Origin: Strigamia acuminata
Lineage: Eukaryota > Arthropoda > Chilopoda > Geophilomorpha > Linotaeniidae
Direction of reading: 5' to 3'
Assembly: GCA_949358305.1 (NCBI GenBank)
Contig: OX442314.1
Coordinates: 23,987,060-24,051,059, forward strand
DNA: 64,000 nt
The notes under the pieces are model-generated. The model was not told the DNA's origin and searched no databases. It worked only from the letters and a program-made list of their open reading frames with translations. Numbering within the stretch: the first letter of the stretch is position 1; each line of letters starts with the position of its first letter. The translations under genes were made by a program, and so were the position numbers. This document shows, piece by piece, positions 25,501 through 37,500 of this stretch.

Positions 25501-28500
25501 TCTGAGCCGCCTCGGCGACTGTGCTCTTCTTAATTTCAGGTTCAGCATCCGTGTCACTACTGCTGCTACTCGAGTCAGGTTCCTGCGCAGATGGAGATTG
25601 TTCTGGTCTCGCCTGCACTGCAGCTAACTCGATTAAGAATTGTTTTCGATACCTCGCAAAACGCTTGACGTCCTGGGACACGAGAGATTTGACATCATCG
25701 TCTCCTTTGGACTTCTCCGCAGCCTTGAGCACTGTGGGGCGTTGCGCATCACGCAGAGAGGGCATTCGTTGATCAGCCATACCCAGATCTTTGTATTCGT
25801 CTGCTCGAATGGTGTCCAGCTGTAGACGATTGTCGATGTCGTTACCTCTTTGGATCGCCTCGTCCAGCGAGTTTACGTTCCATGCGCGTAAGAGATGAAC
25901 AACCTCGGTTTGCATCATGTTCTGAGCTTTCTCCCATTGGAGCTCTGGGTCGGTATATCCTGCAACTTGAAGATAATACACAATCTCACTTAAAAATGAC
26001 ATTGTAGATTCTCCATTTCGTTGCTTTCGCTTGGATAGCTTCACATTGGCCGCTGCCGAATTCATGGCGAAAGCTCGTCGAAATAATATCTCAAAGTCCT
26101 CCCATGTTTTTGGTTTTGGTTTTAGTGATAACCACCATCGCTGCGCTCTTCCACGCGTTGCTTGAATGACAAATACTTTTAAATATTCATCCACCGGGGC
26201 CTGCATAGAATACATGTGCGCGTACAAATGCGCAAGAAAAAGATTAATGTAATCAAGATCGGCTTTATCTGGATCAAACAAAGGTGGTTTTCCAGGCTTG
26301 AAACAATTTTTATCTTTACTTGTATGTTGCGCTCTTACTGACGGCAGTGACAACTTTGCCTTGGTGTCGGATCTGTCCCGAGGATATCCCATCTTGGAGT
26401 ATAGCATCGAGCTCATTAAATCTCGATTTGCTCGTGTTGAATGGTCCAAATGAGCAGATTCCTGCGATGGAGCCTGGGTGTAGATCGTTGCCATCGCCGG
26501 CATTGGCGGCGTGGTTGTTGTGTAAACAATTTGCGCAGCCCGCGCGGATGTTCTCGTCTGCTGGCCTCGATGTTCAACTTCCCGATGCTGGTGCAGACGT
26601 GCTGTGAGAAGTCCTAAATCATATGGTGCCGAGGTGCCTTTAACTCTTATGGAGCCATGCGAGGATCCACCGTCTAGAGACCGTGCGGTCCCTGTTCGTA
26701 GAGAGCGAGGGCCTTGTTGGAATATTTCGCGAATCTCATTTACTAGACCTCGTGTTTGAGCATAGTATTGGTTGCGCAAGTCGGACATCAGCAAACCTTC
26801 CGTATTTAATGTGACGGGGTCTACTAAAGCTCTAGGCTGAGTCGAATCGAAAAAAGATGGCGCCGCCAAAAAGTCAGCGGGTGTGGACGTGGCAAAATTT
26901 ACTTGAGGTTGCGCTCGTGAATTTGCAACAGCCATTGTCGTGATATGATTTGATGGGGCTGGCTGTTGTTGCGCAATACTCACAAGCGTTTCCTGTTGTT
27001 CAATACGACTTCTTCGTAATTGGTCGTGTTGCTGCCACTCTCGAAATTCCCTTTCTTCTTCCCGGCGAACACCACTCCTCCGTTCGGACTGTTGCCATTC
27101 CTGCTCCATTTCTAGCTCACTGAAATCAAATGGATCGCGCGTGACGGGACGAATTCCGTCACCTCCCAACTGTCTCGACATGATGAAGAAAATGTGAAAT
27201 GATTAAATAAATAACTCAAAAAACTAACCTTTTCGCGCGTTTAAGCCTTATAGGTGAGAGCGAATCCTGTCAGGCTCGCCATGTTTGTTACGAATCAACT
27301 TAGATGTTTAATTGATTTGATCTGAATTTACGCGCAAAGTGATGTTAGCGCAAATCAGCGGGCAAAGTTCGTAGATTTACTCTGTTTGTGCCATCGTCAT
27401 ATGCGGATATCGGACGGTGAATAAACCTAACTCGCTGTAACACACATTATTTATATTCGACGGGCTCAATCTCACGTTGTGGGTCTTTACGTTTAAAAAG
27501 AATGAGTATGCGCAGTGATATTCGTATGCGGGTGGGCGTAGGATGTCACAGGCATGCGAAGGGATAAAAGGTGGGCAAAAAGAGGCGCTATTAAGTGTTA
27601 AATTAGAAGGGGCGCGTGTTAAAGCGCAAAATAAAGATTGACAAACTCAATTCAATCTAAGAGGTGTTAACTCGTTGAAAGAGATATGAGAAGTGTGTAT
27701 TATAGATAAAAGTAGCGACCAGGTAAACATGAGTCATGTGACCAGGTCGATTGGAGTGGGTGAGGGGGTGGAAGGTATAAAATAAGGTTAATTGTTGGAA
27801 ATAATAAGATGCGCGCAATGAAGCTGCGCATATATTTAGAGATGATTCATCGATGTTAGATGAAAAGAAAGATTGGGAAAAAATAAGAAAACTTAAGATT
27901 GGGTTAGTCTAAGTTAGAAATGAATAAAAAAGAAGGGTGGGTAACCTGCCCGTGACATTCTTTTATGAAGTTTTAATTAAAAAAATATTCTTGCACTCAT
28001 TTAAAAAAATTAAAGAAGTGCGTTCAAATCGGTGAGAAAAATACTTAAAGTTTGTTTAAATGAATAAAAATAAGTAAAATAAATTGGGCAACTTCTAATA
28101 AAATAATATTGTTACTAACACACATGATTGTTCAACTGAGATTGCGCAAATCGCGTAGTTGTTGCTTACTGTAAGTTAGGGTAAATAAGTGACCAACGCT
28201 TTGTTTAAACTTAGGCAAAATATAAATGCAATAACTTAAAACGTTTGCTTTAAAGCAGAATTTTGGAAAATATTGTTATTATTATAGTTATTTATGATTA
28301 GATTCCGGAATAATCAAACATGAAAGAAATAGTTCTTCCTTCTTGTAGAGAAAACGATAATATAATTTTTCTGTCTATTAATTTACCATTAACAAAGAAT
28401 TTCATTCCAAATTCATTCCTGAATTTTTTATATTACCGTATGTAATTCAATTATACACATTCATATCATGAATAAAAATTATTTTTTTCTCATTTATGTA

Positions 28501-31500
28501 CCGCAATGTATAAACTTGTTATCTGTAGCGTGTGGCTTTTAGCTTTCCTCTATTTCGAGTCATTTCTCGTTTTAGACACATATACGTAACGTATTTATAA
28601 TAGTTTAACACACGGACACATTTTCCAAGCTAAATAGCTGAAAGTTGTGATTTCGCTAAACATTTAGTTTCAAACACAAATTAATAATACTCTAAATAAA
28701 TAAAAATACAAAAAAAAATGCCATTAAATGTTAGTAAAAAACAAGATATAAATAAAATCTTGAAATGAACCAATGCATTAAGCTTATAAATGTTTTTATT
28801 TTTTAAATTGTCAAACGGCAAAACAAACAGTCAATCTCATTTAGCTTACAATTCCATAAAAATTCAGTTGTCAGTTTGAGTTTTCAATTTTATTTATTTG
28901 AGTAAAATGAAAAGAATTAAAGCATTACAAGCGTGGAAACATCAAACACCATAATGTGACAAACTGGATGCAGAATAAAAACGCTAATGGACACAACAAC
29001 AAGACAACAAAATTACAGATGTTTTTCTATGAGAGTTGTCAGCAATGATGCCCATTTGTGAAAATTTAATGAAAAATATAACACATGGTTCCCATTTTAT
29101 TTGCGCCACACATGTCGATGTGTCTTTCAATATTGAAAGCGCGGACGAGAGGACAACACTGTTTATAAGAATTGTATAAGATTCTTTTCTCCTATAAACA
29201 TACGGTTTATGTTTGTTTTTAACATAAAGAATCGAATGCATTCCTTATGTCAAAGGATATGATTGGAAAGCATTATTGTGTGGGTCAAACAAATCGCTAT
29301 TGAGATGAAAGTAATTACATCCAAGAAGAGAACTTGTCGTGCCCTCTACTCGGTTACAGTACATCTCCTAATGCACACAATTGTGTATTATACTCATAAA
29401 ATGACAAAATGCACAATTGGATAAATGAGAAAGAATAATTTTATTCAAGCCTACCGTCTTCCCCCGAATATAACACCATGGTGTTGTATTCGAGTTTTGT
29501 TCGAAATGGCAAGTTTGAAAACATTGACCGAAAATTCGAATATAACACCACTTCAGCTATAACACCATGGTGTTATATTCGAATACAACACCATGGTGTT
29601 ATATTCGAATTTTTTATTGTTTTCAAATACAACACCATGGTGTTTTATTCGAATTTTTAAAAAACTATGAAATACGTACAGTGTACGCTTCCAAAACGCA
29701 AACAATACAGCACATGTACGTTTTTATTTAGTTTATTTTTATTGTTTTTTGTTTTTACTTAAAACACAAAAAATAAAAACATACAAGATATTGTTTGTTT
29801 TTTTAATCATAGTCATAAACACATATTAACAATTTTCCTTTTTTTGCAAACTTACATCTTTTTTTACGAATACAACACCATGGTGTTATATTCGAATACA
29901 ACACCATGGTGTTTTATTCGGGGGAAGACGGTAGTGCTTTTAACAAAGAAGTAATGAACGAAGATTCAAGATGGCGTCGGTCATCAGTGTGGTCCCTTGT
30001 TGGGGCGTTTCTCATGGTTGATGGCATCGTCTTGAGTTGTCAACTGGTCCTTTGGGTCCGATATTTAGGTGGATGCGACGGAATGATCATTTCACTGAAA
30101 CTGACTTCCTGGCTGGTTGTCTAGGGGATTGGGGAACGTCTAAACATTAGACCTGATCAGATATTACATTCGGGCACCGGCTTGCTCATAACGCAACACA
30201 ATCTTAATATTTGCTAGTTAGTTTTGCAGTTAACGCTGCAGACACGAATAACTTAGTTCTGTTGTTGTTGTCACGCCGTGCACAAACCTACTGCCGTCGT
30301 GTGACCACTCTGGCCAAGTATGGCTGGAGACACTTCACCCACTTCTCCTTGTGGCAAATACCTGTCCTTACAGGTGGACGTCTCAGATGGGGAAGTGTGC
30401 AATGGAGTCAACACCAAAATAGTTGTAGTGACAACACTATAAATTCTAGCATTTCCATTAAAGCAAACAAATTGACAAGTAGTCAATTTCACCCTAATTT
30501 GTATCCATCTTAACAACAAAAAGTAAGAAAAAAGAAGCAAAGACAGCCTTAAGACACAAGAAAATTGGATTTGGTTTGGAAAAAAAAATGTATCAACAAA
30601 AGTGAACCTGCTTTGTCCGGTAAAAGCCTAAAGTTGATTGAAAAATTGATTGAAAAAAATCTTTAAAACACGACCCGAAGCATGAAAAAATAAGCAGGTT
30701 TGCACAATTGTTTGTTGTGCTGTCTTCGGTGCTTATTTGCATACGTCAAAACAGATCCTCCACGAAGAAGCCTCAGACTCCATTCCGGTACTGATCAAAC
30801 ATAAATTTAATAAATGCATTAATTATCCACACGAGTTTGTTGTCATCTGATACCACTGACACAAACATACTTTCCTGTTATTATTTAAACTAGACTTTCC
30901 CCCGCGCAGCTTGTTCTGTATTCTTAAAAATATAAATCACTTTAAAACACATTAAGTAACATAACTCGTCCATTATCTAATCCTAATCACAATAATGATG
31001 TTACGGTATGTGATAACTGATATCTGCACCTTGCAAACATGGTGGAAACGCGTAACCAATGTTATCGAATTGTGTATAAACTCGCGTATGAATTAGATAG
31101 GCCAAACCGCAACCTAATTGTGTGGTCTTCTCAGCTGGACTTAAATGCTTACTCCATACAGAAGAGCCATATAAACTACCGTAATCGAGTTGACAGTTGT
31201 ACGGAATGCTCAAATTATATTTGACAACAAATGAGCATTGCCGAATTCCCCATTTTCTTATTTTCTATTTTTTCTTTTTATTTTATAAGGGGCATTTAAA
31301 GCTAAGTGAATTGGACTGGTTATTTCGATTTTTGATTTTCTTCAACTTGAGAAAGCAGAAAATGGCATTTTACATACAAACTGAAAATCGAATTTTGGTT
31401 ATGGTAATCGTATTCAGCTTCTCTTAAATTTTCGATGCCAAATCGATGATAACTTTGTGCAATTCAATTTTGGTTCAAATAACTTCCGATTACATCAAAT

Positions 31501-34500
31501 TTGTTAATAAAAATATTTCATATTCCACAAAATCAAGTGAACTGTGTGGAAAATATCTTTTAAAAGTTACCCAACTGCATCCCCATCATTATCCGTTTAA
31601 TTCTGCATAAATTTCATTGCAATAACGTACTCTCAACGACTACAACACTGAAAATTTGTCTAGCAAGTGCATCTGCGCACTGCATGTAACACAACACGTA
31701 TATGAAAAAGCCTAATTTATTACACCACAATTTTTCACAGTTATATCGCTCGCAGAAAAGGATATACTGCGACATAAAGCCAAAGTGGCAGGTGAAGATG
31801 CAATGGACACGCACAACACTCACTCTGGGATACGGTTTCAAGTTTCAGCTTCATTGATCTGATGCAATGATTGTAAGAAAGAAGAATACCTTTTTCGTTT
31901 TATGTACCAGGTAAAGTTTGTTTTATCTATTACATATACAGAAAATGTGGTAGTAATATTTATTACGTCTTTTCTTTTAAATCGCACGTTTCTATGCTCT
32001 TTACTTGTTTAAATTTCCTTCATAGATCCACCCAAACGACTAAGGAAATAAAAGATATGATACATAATATAGAATAATGCATTAAGTTGGTGTAATGCTT
32101 TGATTTTCATACAAAATATCCAGTTTCCAACTGTTCCATTTGGTTTTTACAGCTTTAAAGATATCTCTTACCGTAATTTCTTTTATATTAAACTGTTAGA
32201 AATAAAAGAAATCAGATGTTCAAATTGCTAAATTATCAACAAAATGATACTGCAATGTCCTTCATATTTTTTATAGTGCAACAACACTCTTTTTCAAGAG
32301 CCCATTCCAAAGCAACTAGTCTCCAACCAAAATAAAAAGTAAAACCAAGACACTGCTCAATTCAATTATTAAAGTAAAGACTACACGCAGAATAAATCTA
32401 ATTAGAAATTAGTTACATCCTGTGTCGTTTGAAGTGTAAAGTTAAAGTCATGCATAGTTTAAAGACATGTTTATTTATCACTTTAGTACCTGATTATATC
32501 AAAATAAAGTAATAAATTATATCTAATGGTCCTTAAAAGAGAACTATTTCCATTCTGCAACTCCATATGCTACAATTGTGCAACTCTATTCTATACAACA
32601 ATAAAACCGTAACTTAGCACTTAGCAAATTCGATATTACGGCACATCACATGCATTATCCTATGTAAAAGATAGCGTTGCACATTTAAATCTTTTACTGT
32701 TTTGTAAATCAACTTTAAAGATGTTGATAAAACCACCAAAAATAAATCTTCTCAATTTGCCCACATCAATCTTGACCCCACTTTCATTTTCTACTATGGT
32801 GTGCGTAGTGTACATCCTCGGAGCAAAGATACGGCATTTAAACCCGTGTTGTTCATTCAACACTGTGCTCATAGAAAGAAATCAAATGAACTACATTTCA
32901 GCTTGTAATCACCAATACAAAAAATGCAATCCCATTTTTCGCTGAATGGAATAAATCAAATTAAAGTCCATTGAATTTGTGCAGCATCCGACAATGGCAA
33001 GAATTCCCCAGAAACCGTCCCAGTAACCATGGAAACTCTAAACAGTACATATGATGTTGTGTATCTCGCTTTTTAATGCATTTCTTCTCCCAGTGCAACG
33101 TGAGACGCGCACGACTTGAATAGATACATTTTTTCCTACCCATCTATTTCCATCGAAATTGCATCATATAAACACACAATGTAAAGAAAGAAATAACAAT
33201 TCTAAAGATAGAGGAGGAATCCTGCGCACCTTTCTCGCTTTGTGCAAACTTCACTGCACTGCATCCAATTCATTCAAAACTAGAAATTAGATTAAATCTT
33301 GCATACGTATAAAACCAGACGTAGATACAAGCCCTTTAATGACTTGGACGGATAATCTGTTGCTTTCTACAAGTTAAATCCCATTAAATTAGAAATTAAT
33401 CACCAAATGAGTTACTTGATTGAGAGTTGGCGTAAAACACACAGAAAATAATGGCCTGCGATGTGTTTATTGGGATAATTGAGCAGAACCCCTAAATCCA
33501 ATCAAGTATCTAATTTTAAACTCGTTAAAAACATGAAATCACATGCTCAAGACGTGCCAACACTTCAGCTTTACTTAGTGGAAAACTGCGAGCAAATAAG
33601 AAAATAACGATGTTATTTGTCGAGTTAAAAATTGGCAATCTATTCTCAGAAAGCGACCGCTATCTTATCAACCTCTTTGGTGAATTGAAAGTGTCGCAGT
33701 GAAGCCGCCATTCTTCCAATGATCAAAAGACGGAATTTTTTTCAATTTACAATCTATATTTACGCGTTCTGCTCATGATGCGACAATATTTTGCTAGACA
33801 CGAGATGTCTGTGTTGATTTACTGCAGTTACCAGATTGAAGCTCCGATCAAAAACAACGCAGTTCTTTCTAGTTTGCTCTACCCATAAACACCTTTTCCA
33901 ACCATCCATCAAACTACGTACATTAGAAAGAATGTGCTACTTCAAGGAAACTTTGAAGATTATTTATGGATTCTTACATACGGCATACACAAGATTTGTG
34001 CTGCTGATATTTTCTTAAAGAAAGTGTAGTTTTAATTAAATATCGGGAGAGTAAATGACGACTGTGTACGCATTGATCGATTTGTGACAACTAATTTTAT
34101 TTAGAATCAAAAGACATTTTATATAGTTAAATGGTGCGGTAATCCATTAATGAGGCTCGAAAGGATGATCCTTCATTCAACAAAACGTTGTATCTTAATG
34201 TATTTTTGTACTACGTTAGTTAAATGGATAAATTTCCGTACAAAAAGTTTGAGATATATTGATTAGAGTGAATGAAAACATTTTTAAAAAATATTTATTG
34301 TTGCACTTGCAATCTTTGCAAGTGCATTTCCATGTAGATACCTTTAGGTGAGTTATGAACAAAATTTCTACATTATATAAACCATCAAGTCAGGAATTTT
34401 TACTTTTAAATAGAAGAGAAAAAATAAAATTGTCGAGGAGAGTCTTTAAGAAATCGTGTAAACTTCCGAAGAAATCGTTTATTTCAAATTTCACACCTAA

Positions 34501-37500
34501 ATAAGGAAAAAAAAATATGCAGTATACTAAGACGCCCTTCCACTTTAACAAATCATAATTCTTCAGAGTTCTAACACGCATTAAAAATGGAATAAGATTT
34601 TAAATTTTCAATCTAATAAACCAAATTTGCAATTACGCACCACATCAAAAGCCGGTAATTGAATTTGTTTAAACACACAAAAACGTCTGACATCTTCATC
34701 TGTCATCAATTAATTAGATTCTAAATTTGCTTCCAATTGTAACCAAAAAAAAATAGAACACAAAAACAAACCAAACAAAACTCAAAATGTCACATTTGAA
34801 ATAATGTGTCGCGCTCTCTTCCTCTCGAGGAAAATTCCTCGCTACAAAGGCCTTCTCGTCAGGTGACACACAACACCCAACGAGGAGCGAGCTGAGGCCA
34901 CTCCACCTTCCCAGGGCAGATGCTCACTCACAAAGGAGCTTCGCGACCCACCGAGGAAGACAAAAAGCCCCTCACGAAGCAAAAGTGGGTCAGGATGGAG
35001 CAAGTTCTCCTCACTGACCCTCCTCATGGTCACTACAAATGTGTTTTGACATCAAATTATACACAGCAAGGCACGTTTCGCTGCGTGTTGCCAAAACATG
35101 TGTCTTACATCCATCAGAGCCAAACTATCTTCACAGTTGCATCTCGCATTCCGAATAAAAACCACCAACCCTTGCCACAATCTTTCCAAACAGCTCCACA
35201 AATACGTGCCAACATCATATCCCCGCAGTCAATCCCCCATTTCTTTTAACCATAAATTCTCAAAGTGCATGTCAAAACACAGACAAAAGAAACATTAATT
35301 TTTTACCACCAGATGTAATTTATCATATACCATGACACTTACACGCCTATACCTGCTCCTAGAAATCAATGAGATGCCTGATTGTGACCATGTGGACAAA
35401 CCTCTTGAAATGATGTCATATTTCCAATAAATCACACCAACTACTGCCAACAACTGAGCCCCACGATCAGTCAGGATATTCAAATCACAATTTGTACGCC
35501 ATCTAATGTCTGCAGACAACATCATCACCCTTTCTGTTTGGGTTTGCCCGATGCAAAACCACTTTTGGTAAAATGCAGGAAAACCTCGCTTAACCTTAAG
35601 CTATAAATGCCAAGAGACGGAAAAATGCACTACCAATATGTTAGATTTAATTAAATGAAACCAATTTTTTTGCAGCAATATTAATTTCACAAAGTAAATA
35701 TTTTTTCCTGTGAAAATAAAAAAAATAATAAAAACATTTTCTATTTCTTCCATCTTCTTATTTATCATTTCATATTTTATTCAAGCGTGTTTTGTTCGCG
35801 GTGAATAACACGAAACACAATAGAATGAAATTACAATAAAATAATACTTTCTAGATTTCCCTATTCAAAAAGGAGGAAATGCTACAACAAAAGAGACGAC
35901 TAATGTGGAATTCAATACCTACACGAGTGACACTACGTGCAATAATTAATAATTATGACCTTTGTCAAGTAAAGGATAAATTATCGGTGCTCCTAATTTG
36001 GACCTTTATTGGCAGCACTCACGACCCATTAAGAATGAAGCAAAGGCAATAATCAAGAGAAGCTTTTAAGTTTATAGCAGAACCAAAAGGGGCGCTGTAG
36101 AAGTCTTTTAAACAGCGAGTGTTGGTTTATCCAACCCGAATAGCTAACAATGACACCCAAGTGAGAAGACTTGATTGAAATTAGCTTTTTGATGTCTAGA
36201 GGAAAAAGGAAACAAAATTTTACGACATTTCAGCAAATGCTGAGTTTGAAATTAATTGGTCGTCTTGGAAAATAAAATGACATAAATAAAAAAATGGAAC
36301 TTTGCATTAATTCAACTTGTGCACGAGTTGAAGACTAATCAAATCACTCGGATCTGTAGTCTACACCATTAATTTCGGTGCAAAAATCCCAAATTGCTAA
36401 TTATATTTGGGGAAAAAACACTCTGCCCAACAGAGGACTAATTCAATTTAAGTGGTATATACCCTTAATATCATGAGGTAAGTGAAACGAGTCTTCAGAC
36501 TTGATGTTATTACACATCAGCAACTGAGTGGAAGTAGCAAACCAGCTGCGTGCATTTACATTGCTATTTAATAAATAAAAAACCATTTGGAGTTTATAGA
36601 TTTAGGAATAAAAAGAAAAATGTTCGTCGTGCCAAATCCAAATGGATGTGCATTACAGTCGGTTGCTTTGTCAAACATGTAGGGAAACATTATTTTTATC
36701 CATTTCGTTGTCATTTTAATTTTTCATGAATCATTTGGATCGAAATGTAGTGCGTTATTGTGTTTTTCTGAATGATGCTGTTCTTTGTTTGTGTTGTGGT
36801 AAAACAGCCTAGTTTTTATTGTGTGATAACACACCAAATAAAAGACAATGCCCTCACTTTGATACCATCAACATCATTCCCAGAATGACACGAACACAAG
36901 AGAAAATAAAGATCTAATGGAGTGATAAGTTAATTTCATTTGTGTAAGTTTTAGCATTAAATAGTTTTCGAGGTTTAAAACCCTGGAAATTTGCAATTTT
37001 GGTATTTCTGGATTTTATTGGATGTAAAGTTCAACGAATATGTCAGCAATTCATTGGAAAATGCGAGAAATTCATCGATAATTTTAGAAATTCTTGGTTC
37101 ATCTCAGAAATTCGATATGAAAATTAATCTTTAAAAAAAACAATAAAAATTAGTGGAACAATCTAAAATAATTCTTGAAAAGAAATTGAAAATTTAAATT
37201 AAAAAATTTCAGAAATTCATAAAAAATCAAGATTTATAATTGATTTCATGTATATTTCTACAATTTTTATTCAATGTCAAAAATATTTCGAGTAAATTCC
37301 TAAGATTTTTACGGAGTATTTGTTTTCTAATAAATTTCACTTTAAATAGCGCTGAATGAGCCGTTTTGCTTTCTGATTTGTCTGCATCCTCCATCTTAAT
37401 TTTCCCTTCTTTGAAAATTCGGCGCTGACATACAAAAAGAATGGTTTCATTTTCTTAAAATGCTTCAGATATTAAAGCTTGATTTTTTTGCCTCTTGGTA

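Larger units (their letters stand above)
13463..27957 (-). mobile_element. full-length Ty3/mdg1-like LTR retrotransposon, 14.5 kb
   Basis: Two apparently identical 672-bp direct repeats bound the element and are flanked by TTCT on both sides (13459-13462 and 27958-27961), a 4-bp target duplication. Order in the minus orientation: 5' LTR, tRNA-Arg-type primer site, gag, pol with RNase H before integrase (the Ty3 order), an A48 tract, ORF3, a long 3' noncoding region, polypurine tract, 3' LTR. The primer choice and Pol order point to the mdg1/412-like side of Ty3. The element is much larger than usual because of ORF3, the Pol insert and the noncoding regions. All three frames are open, so it may be active or very recently so. 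Confidence 0.93.

Noticed and set aside
29454-29931. CRISPR-like or satellite array
   Set aside because: Palindromes are unevenly spaced, lie inside terminal inverted repeats with TA duplications, and the genome is eukaryotic.
31001-31213. Non-LTR reverse transcriptase fragment
   Set aside because: Only about 13 residues look like the family and the rest does not follow; too little to call.
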